Source: Suillus spraguei (taxonomy: Eukaryota; Basidiomycota; Agaricomycetes; Boletales; Suillaceae). From it: a stretch of DNA of 64,000 nucleotides. The notes beneath the pieces are model-generated. The model saw nothing but the letters and a program-made list of their open reading frames with translations. It searched no databases and had not been told where the DNA came from. The stretch is taken from positions 1-64,000 of the forward strand of contig JABCPU010000375.1 in assembly GCA_016800925.1 (NCBI GenBank). Direction: 5' to 3'. Position 1 is the first letter of the stretch; each line of letters begins with the position of its first letter. The translations under genes and the position numbers were made by a program. This document shows, piece after piece, positions 11,800 to 23,500 of this stretch.

Positions 11800-12456
11800 T
11801 CAATCTCCTATTGTCCTGCGCTTTTCTTTGTCCCTCCTGAGTTGCTCCACGTAAACGAACGTCATGATGACGGTATCCATCATATGAGCCATTTCAGGCG
11901 ACACTTCTAGCATGGCTTTACGTTTCTTTCCTATAATTCCGAGAGTCGCTCTATGGAAGCGGGCGACCTCCATTCGAGACCCATCGTTCCGTGAGAGCTT
12001 CAATCCGGTTCGTCATGTCAGAAATAGCTTCAAAGAAGTACCAGCGCACTCACAATCACCACGTTGAACGTGAGGTCCCAGCGATAGGGACGTCCATCTG
12101 GTCCCGTGAAGACACGCTTCCTGCGAGAATTTCATTATGACGACCCGGATTTCCTAGGACGCTATGTCAACCCACCCACTCAATAGACCTTTCCTCGGAA
12201 TGAACTGGTTCGTCTCTATCTCAGTTCCACCAGTACGAAACTTTGAGGAACCAAATTGGTGCCACTCGATCTCTCCCAATACCTCGAACTGGTCGCGCAT
12301 ATGATACGAGTCGACATTTGATTTGATTCTGTGAATAGTCGTAATGTCGGCGCCAAATAATTTGAACGGAGTGTCTGTCTTGTAAAGAACTTGACCTTGT
12401 TCATTGGTGATGACGGTATTGCGAACGCGTTCAGAGGAGAGAGTGAGCCGAATCAT
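11800..12456 (-). CDS. DUF6593 protein, copy A
   Basis: Three exons on the minus strand: 12456-12176, 12120-12060 and 11997-11800, giving 179 residues. Exon 1 starts MIRLTLSSERVRNTVITNEQG and carries LYKTDTPF and EIEWHQF; exon 2 encodes KRVFTGPDGRPYRWDLTFNV; exon 3 has SRMEVARFHRATLG and MAHMMDTVIMTFVYVEQLRR. This is the DUF6593 pattern (R-N-T, LY, GPDGR-x-Y-W, H-x-x-x-x-G, M-D-x-IV-x-TF-x-YVE). The family is basidiomycete specific, of unknown function. Compared with copy B, a one-base deletion in the leader near 12521 prevents extension upstream, so the ATG at 12456 was chosen; copies B and C have an ATG at the same place. Confidence 0.75.
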
Positions 12457-12543
12457 TGGGGTATAGCTACTGCGCACGCTGAGTGCTTCACGCGCTGCAT
12501 TCCAAGGACCTAGAATAAAAGGGTGCCATAAGCAGTGCTAGTG

Positions 12544-12588
12544 AGAGCTTGAGCACTGGTATTCTCAAGATACCAGTGCTCAAGCTCT
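12544..12588. repeat. Perfect 19-bp inverted repeat (hairpin)
   Basis: Arms AGAGCTTGAGCACTGGTAT and ATACCAGTGCTCAAGCTCT are exact reverse complements, separated by 7 bases. It lies just upstream of DUF6593 copy A and resembles the leader sequence of the other copies duplicated head to head. Confidence 0.85.
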
Positions 12589-12689
12589 GTCAAGACTCAA
12601 CACAGCCCCGGCAGCCGAGGATTTGTCGTCGCTTGTCTATTCTTGGTTAACATCAGTGGTTGGCTTCCCATAATGTTTTACAGAAAAAA

Positions 12690-12865
12690 TCGTGTCTGTC
12701 TTGCAAAGAACTTGACCTTGCTCGTTGGTGGTGACGGTATTGTGAACGTATTCAGTGAAGAGAGTGAGCCAAATCATTATGGGCGTAGGCTACGGCGCCG
12801 CTGCGTACTGGGTTGAGTGCTTCACGCGCTGCATTTGAAGGACCTAGGATGCTATAAGCACTGGT
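12690..12865 (-). pseudogene. DUF6593 fragment (5' part of exon 1 only)
   Basis: Matches the start of copies A and B (leader, ATG region and the ITNEQGQVLYKTD-coding stretch) and then stops. It is an incomplete duplicate. The stretch 12866-13470 around it has no gene; part of it (about 13000-13060) resembles 18630-18680. Confidence 0.65.
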
Positions 12866-13693
12866 ATACAAAATTCCTGTCAACACAGCCCCGGGGGTAT
12901 TCTTGTCTCTCTATTCATATAATCACATTAATTACATAAGTCATCATAGCCGCTGGGTCGAATCCTGATCTATTTTGATGACTCGAGTTCAAATATCAAA
13001 TTCCGTTGGGTGCCTTACTGCCCCTTTATTGTGTCATATCGTCCAGAATCGGCATTCGATTCGGGGCACCACGTATCTGACTCAGCGTTTGTCAATAATC
13101 GTGGGGTGTTTATGCTTTTGGTGTTTCATGACTCCTTACAGGAATTATGATGATATGCCAAGCGGAAATGGGTAAATGAGTACTTGCCGGGATATACTAG
13201 CCTGCTGGAATGTCCTGGCCAGTGGCCAGTACCCCACGTCTGGCCTTTACTTCCTACACTCGTTTTTCTCTATTCCACGACTTTGGGTTCGTCATACTTC
13301 GCACTTCCATACATATAGTTTTTCTTCATACTGACACAACACTATTTTTATCCGAATGTTTTTATAATATGCTGTGTCGATGTATAATGTTTCTGTTTGA
13401 CTCGAAGAGTCATTCGACATCGAATTCGTGAGCACCCCGCGGCTCCACCTACTTGCGTCCTCGGATCACTCTGAGTCAATACTCGGTCTAGCCCAACATA
13501 TCAGATTATATCAGCGACTCTCGAGCCAGCTGGAATGCACTTGGTCGTGCGTATGATCGGAACTGGCTATTCTAGCACCCTAATACTGGGTCGGAATTTT
13601 GTTATGTTCCCGCAAACTGTAAGCCTATCAATACTTGAAAGAAAAAGCTACTTATCATAAACGGTATAGATGAAAACACAGCACCCAAGCTCA

Positions 13694-14350
13694 TCAACCT
13701 CCGTTCGGACTATCTTCTTGGTCCCTCCTGAGTTTCTCGACGTAAATAAACGTCATGATGACGGTGTCCATCATATGAGCCACTTCAGGTGATACTTCCA
13801 GCATGGCTTTACGTGACTTTCCTATAATTCCGAGGGTCGCTCTATGAAAGCGGGCGACCTGCATTCGAGAGCTATCGTCCCGCGAGAGCTAAAATCCGGT
13901 TCGTCATGTCAGAAACAGGACCAATGAAGTAGCAGTGTACTCACAACTACCACTGAGGTTTCGAGGTCCCAGCGATAAGGCCGTCCATCTGGTCCTGTGA
14001 AGACACGTTTCCTGCCAGGATTTCATTATAACGACCCGGATTTCCTAGAAGGACGCTGTGTCAACTCACCGACCCAATAGGCCTTTCTCCGGAATGAACT
14101 TTTTCGTCTCTACTTCAGTTCCACCAGTACGAATCTTTGAGGAAGTAAATGTGTGCCACTCGATCTCTCCCAATACCTCGAACTGATCCTGCATATGATA
14201 ATGGTCGCCATTTGGCTTGATTTTCTGAATGGTCGTAGTTTGGGCGCCAAGTAATCTGAACGGAGTGTTTGTCTTGTAAAGAACTTGACCTTGCTCGTTG
14301 ATGATGACGGTATCGCAAACGTGTTCAAAGGAGAGAGTGAGCCAAATCAT
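13694..14350 (-). CDS. DUF6593 protein, copy B
   Basis: Exons 14350-14070, 14011-13951 and 13888-13694 encode 178 residues with clean splice sites and a TGA stop. The exon structure and phases are identical to copy A. Motifs: VIINEQGQVLYKTNTPFRLL in exon 1, KRVFTGPDGRPYRW in exon 2 and MDTVIMTFIYVEKLRRD in exon 3. It is the best preserved copy. The frame is open a further 34 codons upstream of the chosen ATG but without an ATG there, so the upstream part is probably untranslated or an earlier exon. Confidence 0.8.
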
Positions 14351-14749
14351 TGTGGGTATAGGCTTACTGCGCACTAGGTTGAGTGCTTTATACGCTGCAT
14401 TCCAAGGATCTAGGATTAAAAGGATACCATAGGCCGCAGTGCTAGTGAGCACTGGTATACAAAATTCCTGTCAAATAGCGTCAGCCTGGCCGGCAACCGG
14501 AACTTGTCGTCGCTAAGTTGGTCATCAGTCTCTCTCCTTCCCTTTTTCAAGTCTCAGGGGCTACAAAATCAAAATCGCTTCTGCTCCCCAGTACGCACTA
14601 TACAAACACTTGGGATCAAAGTTGTTACTAAAGGTAACTGCTAAAACTTATCATCGCTGACCAGAAGATTGATTGACCCTCCAGGCGGCGCCAGAGTGCG
14701 TGGATAAAAACAGACTTATCACCCAGACTTGGCCAGAATTTTCGCGATC

Positions 14750-14897
14750 CTCTCGCAGACCGTAAGTATCGGTACTTGTAAGAGAAGGCTACTTATCATG
14801 AAGGTATTAATGAAAACACAGTGCCGAAGCTCCCTGACTCCTGGCTCTTCTCGAGGCCTCTTCTATGTCCTTCCTGATTTTCTTGACGTAGACACCT
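14750..14897 (-). pseudogene. DUF6593 fragment (3' end of exon 3)
   Basis: Closely matches the 3' flank and last codons of copy C (shared CTCGAGGCCTCTTCTATGTC at 14853 and 15383). Sequence from 14898 to 15280 is unrelated to the other copies, GC rich and without a supported gene, so it appears to be an insertion between this stump and copy C. Confidence 0.6.
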
Positions 14898-15258
14898 GAA
14901 TGCCGCCTCCCCTCCCCGCCTCCCACGCACCACCTCACCCACTCGTCCACACGGAATCATTTCCATCTTCACTGGATTCAGTCAACGAATCAGAAGGACC
15001 CTTTCGCCAACATTCGGATCCCTCCCTTACCACATTCACTGCATTCAGACCGATTCCTGTACTAGTCCATCTGGGGCAGGTATGCGTCCAGTAATTCTTA
15101 ACGATAGTCATATACATATCAGACAAGTGGAGTCTGAAGTGGTCTCACCTTCAGTGAATCGCGCGTCTGAAGCGGCCGGCAGGAACGGCGGACCGACTGG
15201 GTACGCCCTAGGTCGGGCATTCGCGGATTCAGAGGCGCAACCAGGGCACCAGGGGCCC

Positions 15259-16033
15259 CTAGACTAGATTGTATTGTCCTCCATAGAGTAAGTACTCTCT
15301 CAATAGGACACTAATCGGAATTAAAATTAAAATAAATAAAAAATGAAAACACAGTGCCCAAGCACCTTGACTCCCGACTCTGCTCGAGGCCTCTTCTATG
15401 TCCTTCCTGAGTTTCTCGACGTAGATGAACGTTATGATGATGGTATCCATCATATGAGCCACTTCAGGCGATACTTCCAGCCACGTAGCTTTGCGTTTCC
15501 TTCCCTTGGTGCCGAGAGTCGCTCTATGCAAGCGGGCAACCTCCATTCGAGACCCATCGTCCCGTGAGAGCTAAAATCCGGCTCATCATGTTGGACACAG
15601 CGTCATTGAAGTAGCAGCGTACTCACAACTACCACTTTGGACTTGAGGTCCCAGCGATAGGAACATTTATCTGGTCCTATGAAGACATGCTTCCTGTTAG
15701 AATTTCATTATGACGGCACGGATTTCCTATGATGCTATATACTCACCTACCCAATAGGCCTCTCTTCTGAATAAAATCGTCTGTCTCTACTTCAGCTCCA
15801 CCAGAATGAAACTTTGAGGAGGCAGATCTGTGCCACTCGATCTCCCCCAAGACGTAGAACTGGTCGCGCATATGATACAGGTCGTCTGAGTCATTTGGCT
15901 TGATTTTCTGGATGGTCGTAGTGCGGACGCCAACTAGTCTAAATGGCGTGTTTATCTTGTAGATAATTTGTCCTTGCTCGTTGGTAATGATGGTATTGCG
16001 AACGTGTTCAGTGGAGAGAGAGAGCGAAATCAT
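15259..16033 (-). CDS. DUF6593 protein, copy C
   Basis: Exons 16033-15747, 15693-15633 and 15570-15259, 219 residues. Same architecture as copies A and B: RNTIITNEQGQIIYKINTPF, IQKIKPND, EIEWHRS, then GPD in exon 2 (with divergent KHVFIGPDKCSYRW) and MEVARLHRATLG plus HMMDTIIITFIYVEKLRKD in exon 3. The C-terminus runs about 35 residues beyond the others into a hydrophobic tail because the usual stop is missing. The exon 2 changes and the extended tail suggest relaxed constraint. Confidence 0.7.
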
Positions 16034-16149
16034 TGTGGGTATCTACGACGCACTGTTGAGTGCTCCACGCGCTGCATCCCCGGACTTAGGCTAAAAGGGT
16101 GCTATAAGCAGCGCTAGTGAACGCTTGAGCACCGGTGTACCTGCAAGAT

Positions 16150-17204
16150 TGCTGTCATCCCTAATATTAGAACTTCAATTCTCGGTCTCAGTTCACGGCC
16201 CACGGGCTCAGCCCAGCTGTCACTAATTAATGCTCCGCCGCAGACACCCATCCGTCAATAAGTAACTACAAATAACGCACACCTGGAGTTAGTTCTAACT
16301 TCTGGTCATCGAAAGTCGTCGTTTGGTGTAGGAGAAACCATCGCTAGTGGCCCAGGTGTATTGCTTTGTTTGAATGGCGGAATGTGAGCTGATGTATATG
16401 CTCCGGCTTTCTGCTGTGGATTGGTTCCGGTTGACGTAATAGCTGGATTATCTGCCAATAGATATAGAAAGGGATGCTGCCATGAGCAATGCATCGGAAT
16501 CAGATAGATAATCATCATCATTTCATGAGGCTGCGTCGGCGCGTGTTGCGGACCTTCTAAAAATGACGATGTTTGACAGGTGAACGTATGAACGTTTGAG
16601 CTCCTAGTAACTCAGCCGTTGCTTGTCTGTTCTTGAACAGAGATTTATTGACGTACTTTCGCATTTATGTAACTCGTCATGGCCGCCATGGATATTCTTG
16701 ATTGGTTTCAACTTTACCTTCTTTCGCACCTGTAGTTTTGCTCGTATCTGATTAGAAACTCTCCAACGATCGCTCGAACAATCTTGGCGACTTACAGTAC
16801 TTGCAGTCGTGTTGTAATGTCTCTCTCATTGTCATGACGCCGTGTGGTGAGTCCGTCTCAGGAATAACCTCAACGGCTATACGTTGGCACTACAGTAACT
16901 TGCTGTAGTCCCAGCGTATAGTCGTTGAAGTCGACGACATTTTGTCATACAACGGAAAGACAACTTTGGCATCTACAGACAGACCACAGGGTTAGTTAGT
17001 TAATGAAGATCGCATCTTAGCAGCGAGCCATGCAACCCAAGCTGTGGTCGCCCATGAAAGAAAGAGAGACGGCGAATGTAGTTTACTCTTACTGCTGTGC
17101 TGTAAAGAGATGGAGCAGTGCGAGCGAGTGCCGAGCGGAGGGTGACATTATGTAAGCTACTCTTATGTCCCAGCTGCAAACATAAAATCCCATATTATAC
17201 TGCT
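16150..17204. other. Intergenic; dispersed repeat, no firm gene
   Basis: A 71-codon minus-strand open frame at 16306-16521 has no recognisable domain and is not called. Around 16690-16770 there is a block (TTCTTGATTGGTTTCAAC ... TAGTTTTGCTCG ... ACTCTCCAAC) that recurs at 18455-18530, on the other side of fcf2. Confidence 0.5.
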
Positions 17205-18296
17205 ATGTCGATCCCGCCTGCAGCAGCTCTGGGAAACACAATAGCAGCAAAAGATAAAGGGAAACAAAAAGCTGCCCAGGATGACTTCATCTCTTTCGAC
17301 GACCTGGCGTCAGAAAGCCCTTCTTCGTCGGGCTCTAGCTCAGATTCGTCCTCCGGTGATAGTGACTCGGATTCGGACTCGGACGATGAAGAAATCACTC
17401 AAGAGTATTTGCAGTCTCTTTTGGACAAGGCGAAATCAAATGCTCGAGAGCTAGTCAATATGAAAAAAGCACTCCGAGGAAATGCGTTTGGTGCTGGGGA
17501 AGACATTATCAAACTGGATGGTGACCAATCGGAGGGGTACGACATGTTATGAAGGACATGCTTCATTGTTTTGCTGAGTCTCCTACAGGCCATTGCCACC
17601 ATTAGATCCCGGGGAACTTCCGCCTGCATATTTTGAATTTGTAAAAGATCGACGTGACGCCCCTGCGACTATACGAGACCCAGACATACAGCGCGCAGAA
17701 GCAGCCACCTCTGGAACTGTTACCCCTGCACCCCCTCCAAAACCAACGCTTGCCGGCAAACTATCAACCAAAAAACAGCGAAAAGCTGTGAGTCTGCCTA
17801 CGATCCTATCAGCTGGAAAACTCATGGACGTGTATTCTTTCAGATGCGAAACCAGACTGCTGGTCCAAGTTGGTTTGACCTTCCAGCACCCGCCGAAGCT
17901 GATCTGCCTCGGTTACACCGCGAAGTTGAAGCTCTTCGCCTGCGCAATCAACTCGATCCCAAGCGCTTCTACCGCAAAGACGCCGGTGACGGGAAGGGTA
18001 TCAAAGGGCTCCCGAAACATTTTGCTGTAGGTTTCCAACATACGCTATCGTATCGCGGAGGCTTATTTTTTATTTAGATCGGCACAATTGTGACTACGAA
18101 CACGCCATTTGGCACAGCGAGTACGGACAATCTTCCTCGTGCTCATCGCAAGAGAACTTTGGTCGACGAGTTAGTCGACGATGCAGAAGCACGACGATAT
18201 GCGAAGAGGAAGTTTGAGGACCTGCAGGCCGTGAGGGGCGCAAGAGGAAAGAATACCTTACACCAAAAGAACGCATCGCGCAGGCCCAAGTGGTGA
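17205..18296 (+). CDS. fcf2: rRNA-processing protein Fcf2
   Basis: Four exons: 17205-17536, 17589-17787, 17844-18026 and 18078-18296, encoding 310 residues. The N-terminal half is disordered with an acidic Ser/Asp run (about residues 45-65). The C-terminal half is the Fcf2 domain: NQTAGPSWFDLPAPAEADL, RLRNQLDPKRFYRKD, PKHFAIGTIV, and the ending RAHRKRTLVDELVDDAE ... RRPKW. Yeast Fcf2 and human DNTTIP2 act in early pre-rRNA cleavage of the small-subunit processome in the nucleolus. All introns are 48-56 bp GT-AG. The ATG at 17205 is chosen because an upstream in-frame ATG adds only a non-family leader. Single-copy housekeeping gene, undamaged. Confidence 0.93.
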
Positions 18297-19760
18297 TGGC
18301 ACTCTCACTCGGGCCAGGCTAGTCGTTCGGCAGAGCCTTGTCCAATATATTATCCAAACGAGGTTCTTGTGTTACACGCCCAATGTTGCACTTACTTATT
18401 GTGGGTAATGTCACGGTGACAGAACGAGCACGGCTATCCTGCTTTCCATACGCCGGATCTTCTTGATCGGTTTAAACTTTATCTTCACCTCTAGTTTTGC
18501 TCGCTCGAGAACTCTCCAACAATCGCACGCGTCTTTCATGTCCTCTTGCGTTTCACGCAAGTTCTTTTGGTTTTTTCATGGTCGTAGCTATGCGAGATCA
18601 ACTTGAGTATCAATATCATGTTGAGAATATTCTGCATCTGCATATCACTGCCCCTTCATTGAGTCGCATCATCCAGAATTTTCCTTTCATGATTCATGAG
18701 CACTCGACTCGCGTCAGTGTTGGCCGATATAGTGTCTTCATTACATGTTCTATCATTCTTGCTTCTTGGAACTATACAGTGATTCACCCTCGCCACTCAA
18801 GCCACAGTTATGTAACCATTCAGTATCACATTAGTAGCATCTTCTCGCTCGTATGCTTTCCCTCAGCGTTAGTTCCCACTCGCTGAGGTATGTTATCTTG
18901 CACCCCGTACCTAGACTCCGTATTGATATAGACTAGACACTCGTTGTTTTAGTCTATCAGTCAGTACGGGCACCTTCGAGATGCATCTCAAGTTCATGTA
19001 ACGTGTGTCAATAATCTGGCTGTGCTCTTTCTTTTGTATAAAAGCTTGAACGCAACAAGATTATTGGAACAGGAAAGTTGCTAATGAAGTTATGCCGGGA
19101 CTCGCGCGATCGCTGTTCCGTTTTGTAAATTTGTGATCTGTACCACTCGTGCTCTAGTTAGTGTAGATTTTCTCAACGCAAGGGATCGGGATGTCGAGCG
19201 ACGTCAAGCGTCGAGATAAGGATTTTGATGCGGGCACCTGTCCCTCCGTGTTAACCTTCGATGACAAGGTCGGCATTCTAGGCCCTAAGTCATCTTTCTT
19301 GTTGAAACATGATCTAGCTCACACGCTATTTGGACTGGACTAGTCAAAAACACGCTTATATATAAATCGATCGACTCAGGGAGCTGGACACGTTCGATAG
19401 GAGCAAGTGTTTCGTAGTGGTCAAGCTTTCAAGTCCCGACTTCCGATTCTGAAGTCACGAAGATTTTCAGAACGTAGTTACATCTTGTCTGTTCCGTATC
19501 CTCAAAGTATTTATATATTCTTATTCACTACACGTATAGCGGTGTCGCTATAGTGTACATTCATGGTTAAGGAGGGTTTTTCGGTATGCGCGAGTTTCAG
19601 TAATTTGAAAGGTACCATAACAGATCTGATACATGCCAAGCAACCAGCAAAGTTAATCGCCGTGCTTAACGATGTATGTCACCCCAAGCGGACTCGATAG
19701 GAAATGAAGTTATCTCGCACTCCATGCAAAAGCGCTTTCCTTGACGTGGGAGGTTTTCAT
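18297..19760. other. Intergenic, no supported gene
   Basis: Only the dispersed repeat at 18455-18680 (also near 16690 and 13000) stands out. The 129-codon open frame at 18497-18886 lacks domain signals and overlaps that repeat, so it is not called. Confidence 0.5.
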
Positions 19761-19762
19761 TT

Positions 19763-20387
19763 CTAAATGAATACCTTGCAACTTGTTAGCGCATATGTCG
19801 CATCACAAAGGTGCATGCATACACATTTTTCCTTTGTCAGATCGCTGATAGTCCACCTGTTGGCGGCTGGAGGAGCATCTACGGCAGTTGCATCTGGGTT
19901 GTCAACAGATGGCTCGTTGATGATGGTGAATTCTTGGCTGCTCTTCAAGTTCGCGTTTGTGTATTTGAGGCGGTCCCAAACGCTGTGATTGTATGCGAAT
20001 GAGATGGTAGGCGGGTAGCTCATGACCTATGGGAGAAGGTTTGTTTTTTGTGTATTGTTCCCTGTGCTAATAATGAACATGAGTACTATGCAATAGGGCG
20101 TGATACGATGCTTAAAACCAAGAGTTCGCAGATATCGCTATCGATCACGATCACAGTTGAACAACAGGCAGACGAGTACATACGCTTGTCTATTTCTGCT
20201 GTATTATAGGCTTTCCACCCTGCAGACTCGCCTGGTGGTGTCAATTCTCTGATTGCATGTCTATGGTGGAATCGAATAGAGGGATAGACATCGTGAACTA
20301 ATAGCTAGATGAAGAAAGGAAAGCTGGCCTTCGATTGGTTGCAGATTACATAAGTACAGGTTTCAAGCCTCATGTACTGGGCGTCTA
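19763..20387. other. Unclear region upstream of the WD40-TPR-HET gene
   Basis: A minus-strand open frame (20023-19763, beginning MSYPPTISFAYNHSVWDRL) has coding-like composition and could be an exon of a small gene, but I cannot join it to other exons and recognise no family. Confidence 0.3.
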
Positions 20388-20507
20388 ATGATAAGCATTG
20401 ATGGAGAAGCACAAAAAGGCCCAGTACACGCACCTCCGAACTTGGACCAAGACATCCACAATCTCCCCGACAAGTTGTGTTCAACGCCATCCACCTCGAG
20501 TAGAACG

Positions 20508-23500
20508 ATGGAAGAAGAACAATTCATCATTCAAGTCACCACGACTACTCAAATATTTGAAGGTCATGAACAAAGGATTTGGGCAGCCGTGGTCTTCCCC
20601 GATAGACGCCGTATGGTGACGGCCTCAGAGATAAGACGCTTCGTCTGTGGGACTTGGAAGACGGTGTTATGTTGAAGATAATGGAGGGGCATAACCATAG
20701 AGTGCGGGCAGTTGCAATGTCAGGAAATGGGCAATGGATAGCAAGCGGTGATCAGGACGGAGAAATCATCGTCTGGAACACAGACGGCAAAGCTCTCACC
20801 CGGCCCATCAAAGTCTACTTTAACTGGATAATGTCACTTGATTTTTCTCCAGACAGCAAATTTCTGGCGAGTGGCTCATTGGACAATACAGCGGGGCTCT
20901 TGGACACAAAAACATGGCAGGTGCAAGGAAATTCAATCAATTGTGGCACTGGAATTCACTGTGTTCGGTATTCGCCGTCTGGTGAATACCTTGCTATCGC
21001 AACCGAGTATATCCAAATACGGAATTCAGGCACGAAGCTATGTATCACAAAGTTCAAGGGGCACTCTGCGTTCAACGGAGCATGGAATACGTCACTCGCA
21101 TGGACTCTCGATGGCAAACAACTTATCTCGGCCGGTGATTATCGTGATCCCACCATACGGATCTGGGATTCATCGACATGGAAGCAGGTCGGTGAACCCT
21201 ACGAGGGCCACAGTAACAATGTCCGGATGATTGCCTTGAACCCTACTGGCACCCTTCTCGCATCCGCATCTGACGACTGCCAAGTTCGCGTTTGGCGGCT
21301 TTCGAATCAACGAACCATCGCCATATTCAAGCACCCAGGTTGGGCGTTTTGTGTTACTTTCTCCACGGATGGCAAGCACATCCTGAGTGGAGGCATGGAT
21401 GACATGGTCTCAAAGTGGGCAGTGCCTTTGCTGGAGGACGTTGACGTTCTCACAGACCAGGCATTAAGTGTAAGTTTCTGTTCATTTTCCGTCCCTCCTT
21501 CATCTCATTTCTTTCAAGGATGCATTAAGAGAAGACACCCCGAAGGAACAAGTGGCAGATAATGTGAGTTCTCATTCTTTGCTCATCCCCTAGCACATTG
21601 ATCTTCAATCTTTATTCCAAGGCTCAACAGTCTGATATAGAGGCATGTTTCTAGCCTCCACTCTTAGCACGCAATCTGATCATACGTGATGCAGATCCTT
21701 ACCATCGAAACGACAGCCCGCAATGCATGCATAACTGGGGATTTGCCTACCGCTGACAGGCTACTCACGCAAGAGATCAACGCTGATGGCAATGACTACA
21801 ACTCTTACGCGAATCACTCGTTTGTTATGGCAAGAAAAGCCGACTGGGACCGGGCATTTGATGACGCACTCAAGGTGAGATCCACTGTCCTGTCGCGACT
21901 CATTTAACACAGGCTATCTTATATGGCGATATAGAGCATGAGCATTCAGCCGTCCCTGATGGGCTGTATCTCCAAGGGCATCGCCCTCTGCGGTAAAAGG
22001 CAGTTCCGGGATGCGATGAAAGCATTTGACCTCGGGTTCATGTTCGTGGACGCAAATACCAACAAAACACATCTCCTGCTCTTGATTAAGGTATGCCATT
22101 TGGTTCATGTAGTCACTGCTTACATGGGGGCTGTCAGGCCATCGCCCTTTTCAATGCAAATCAACACGATGAGGCAATTCTGCGCGTCCAAGACCTAGCT
22201 ACCACATGTCCTCACGTCGATATTCTTGCCTGTCAAATCGTGGAAGTGAGTGTTCTTGATACAGTCAAGCCCAGATCCATGCATCAACACTGAATTTCGC
22301 GATACTCCGGCATCAGGCTTATTTACACGTCCAATTAGGCTTGAGTTTATCAGATGGCGTGGATGAAGTGTGTCACAACGAAGCTGCTGACCACTTCACT
22401 TCCGCTGTCAACACTATTCGTTTCTCATCTATTTCGACCATCTACTCTAAATATGATGTCTTTGTGGTGGTAGGTTCATTGCGATGCAACTGCAAATAAT
22501 TTTTTTCACGCCCACCGTGCTTTTTCTAGTTATTCGGGTGGGACCTCAAGTCCTTCTGGCGAACTGCACATCAGAATTGGTGCCATATGCTCCTTCGGGC
22601 AGGTAGACTTTCAGAGGCCATCAAAGCATACCGATATATGATGGATAGGGCTGATGAGGCTACGAAAGCACGCTGCCTTGATTGGTCCATAGGCAAGTCT
22701 TCGTGATGTCAATTAGGTATAATTCTCAACCCCGTCTCTCTTAGCTTTCAAGCATGATTGCCGCGTGCTTTATGCTGCCGCCGGAGTGATTGACCTCGTT
22801 ACGAGCGGAGATACTGCCCTTGCTGCGGGAAATTATGATACGGCTGTCGAGCTTTACTCTGCTACGATTGACCTCGATTTGGCAACCCATACCATTTTTG
22901 CCAACCGCAGTAAGGCGAGGTGTGGAAAAATGCTATGGGACGATGCACTCCTCGACGCGGAAAAGGTGCGATGACAGCTACCGTTTCGTATCTGACGCTC
23001 ATTTTGGTGATATGTAGGCCATTGAACTCAACCCCTCATCATACGTTGGATATCAGTCAAAGCATGCGGTACTTCATGGTGCACGTCGATATGATGAGGC
23101 CATTGACGCCTTTAATATCATGCTCTCCACGTTGGAAAATGCTTTAGACACGCAAATACAAAGTACGCCCCAAATAGCATATCCTCAACATTGTTGACTC
23201 TTTGTCTAGACTTGCGCCAACAGTATGTCACTCCACTTGAAGCAGAAGGTGCTATTGAAGAGAGCATCAAGGCTGAACTCGACGATGCCCCGTATCGTCT
23301 AATCAATACTTCTACTGGGCGTTTGTGCAATCGCGAGGCACAGATCAGTGCCTTCAGAATGAGCGCAGAGTACAAAGAATTTTTATCGTCCACAACGAAG
23401 CATGCAGACGTTCGAGTGGAGCGCGTTCGGGACGCGGTGGCGATGTACTTCCGTTATGTCATGTTATCTCATAGGTGGGAAGGGACGGAGCCGTTGCTGC

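Noticed and set aside
12957..12972. GGGTCGAATCCTGATC, resembling a tRNA T-arm
   Set aside because: No acceptor, D or anticodon arm can be formed upstream.
14898..15280. GC-rich insertion between DUF6593 stump and copy C as a Helitron or MITE
   Set aside because: I see neither clear terminal repeats nor a target duplication.
18497..18886. 129-codon open frame
   Set aside because: No domain, no splice partners, and it overlaps a dispersed repeat also found near 13000 and 16690.
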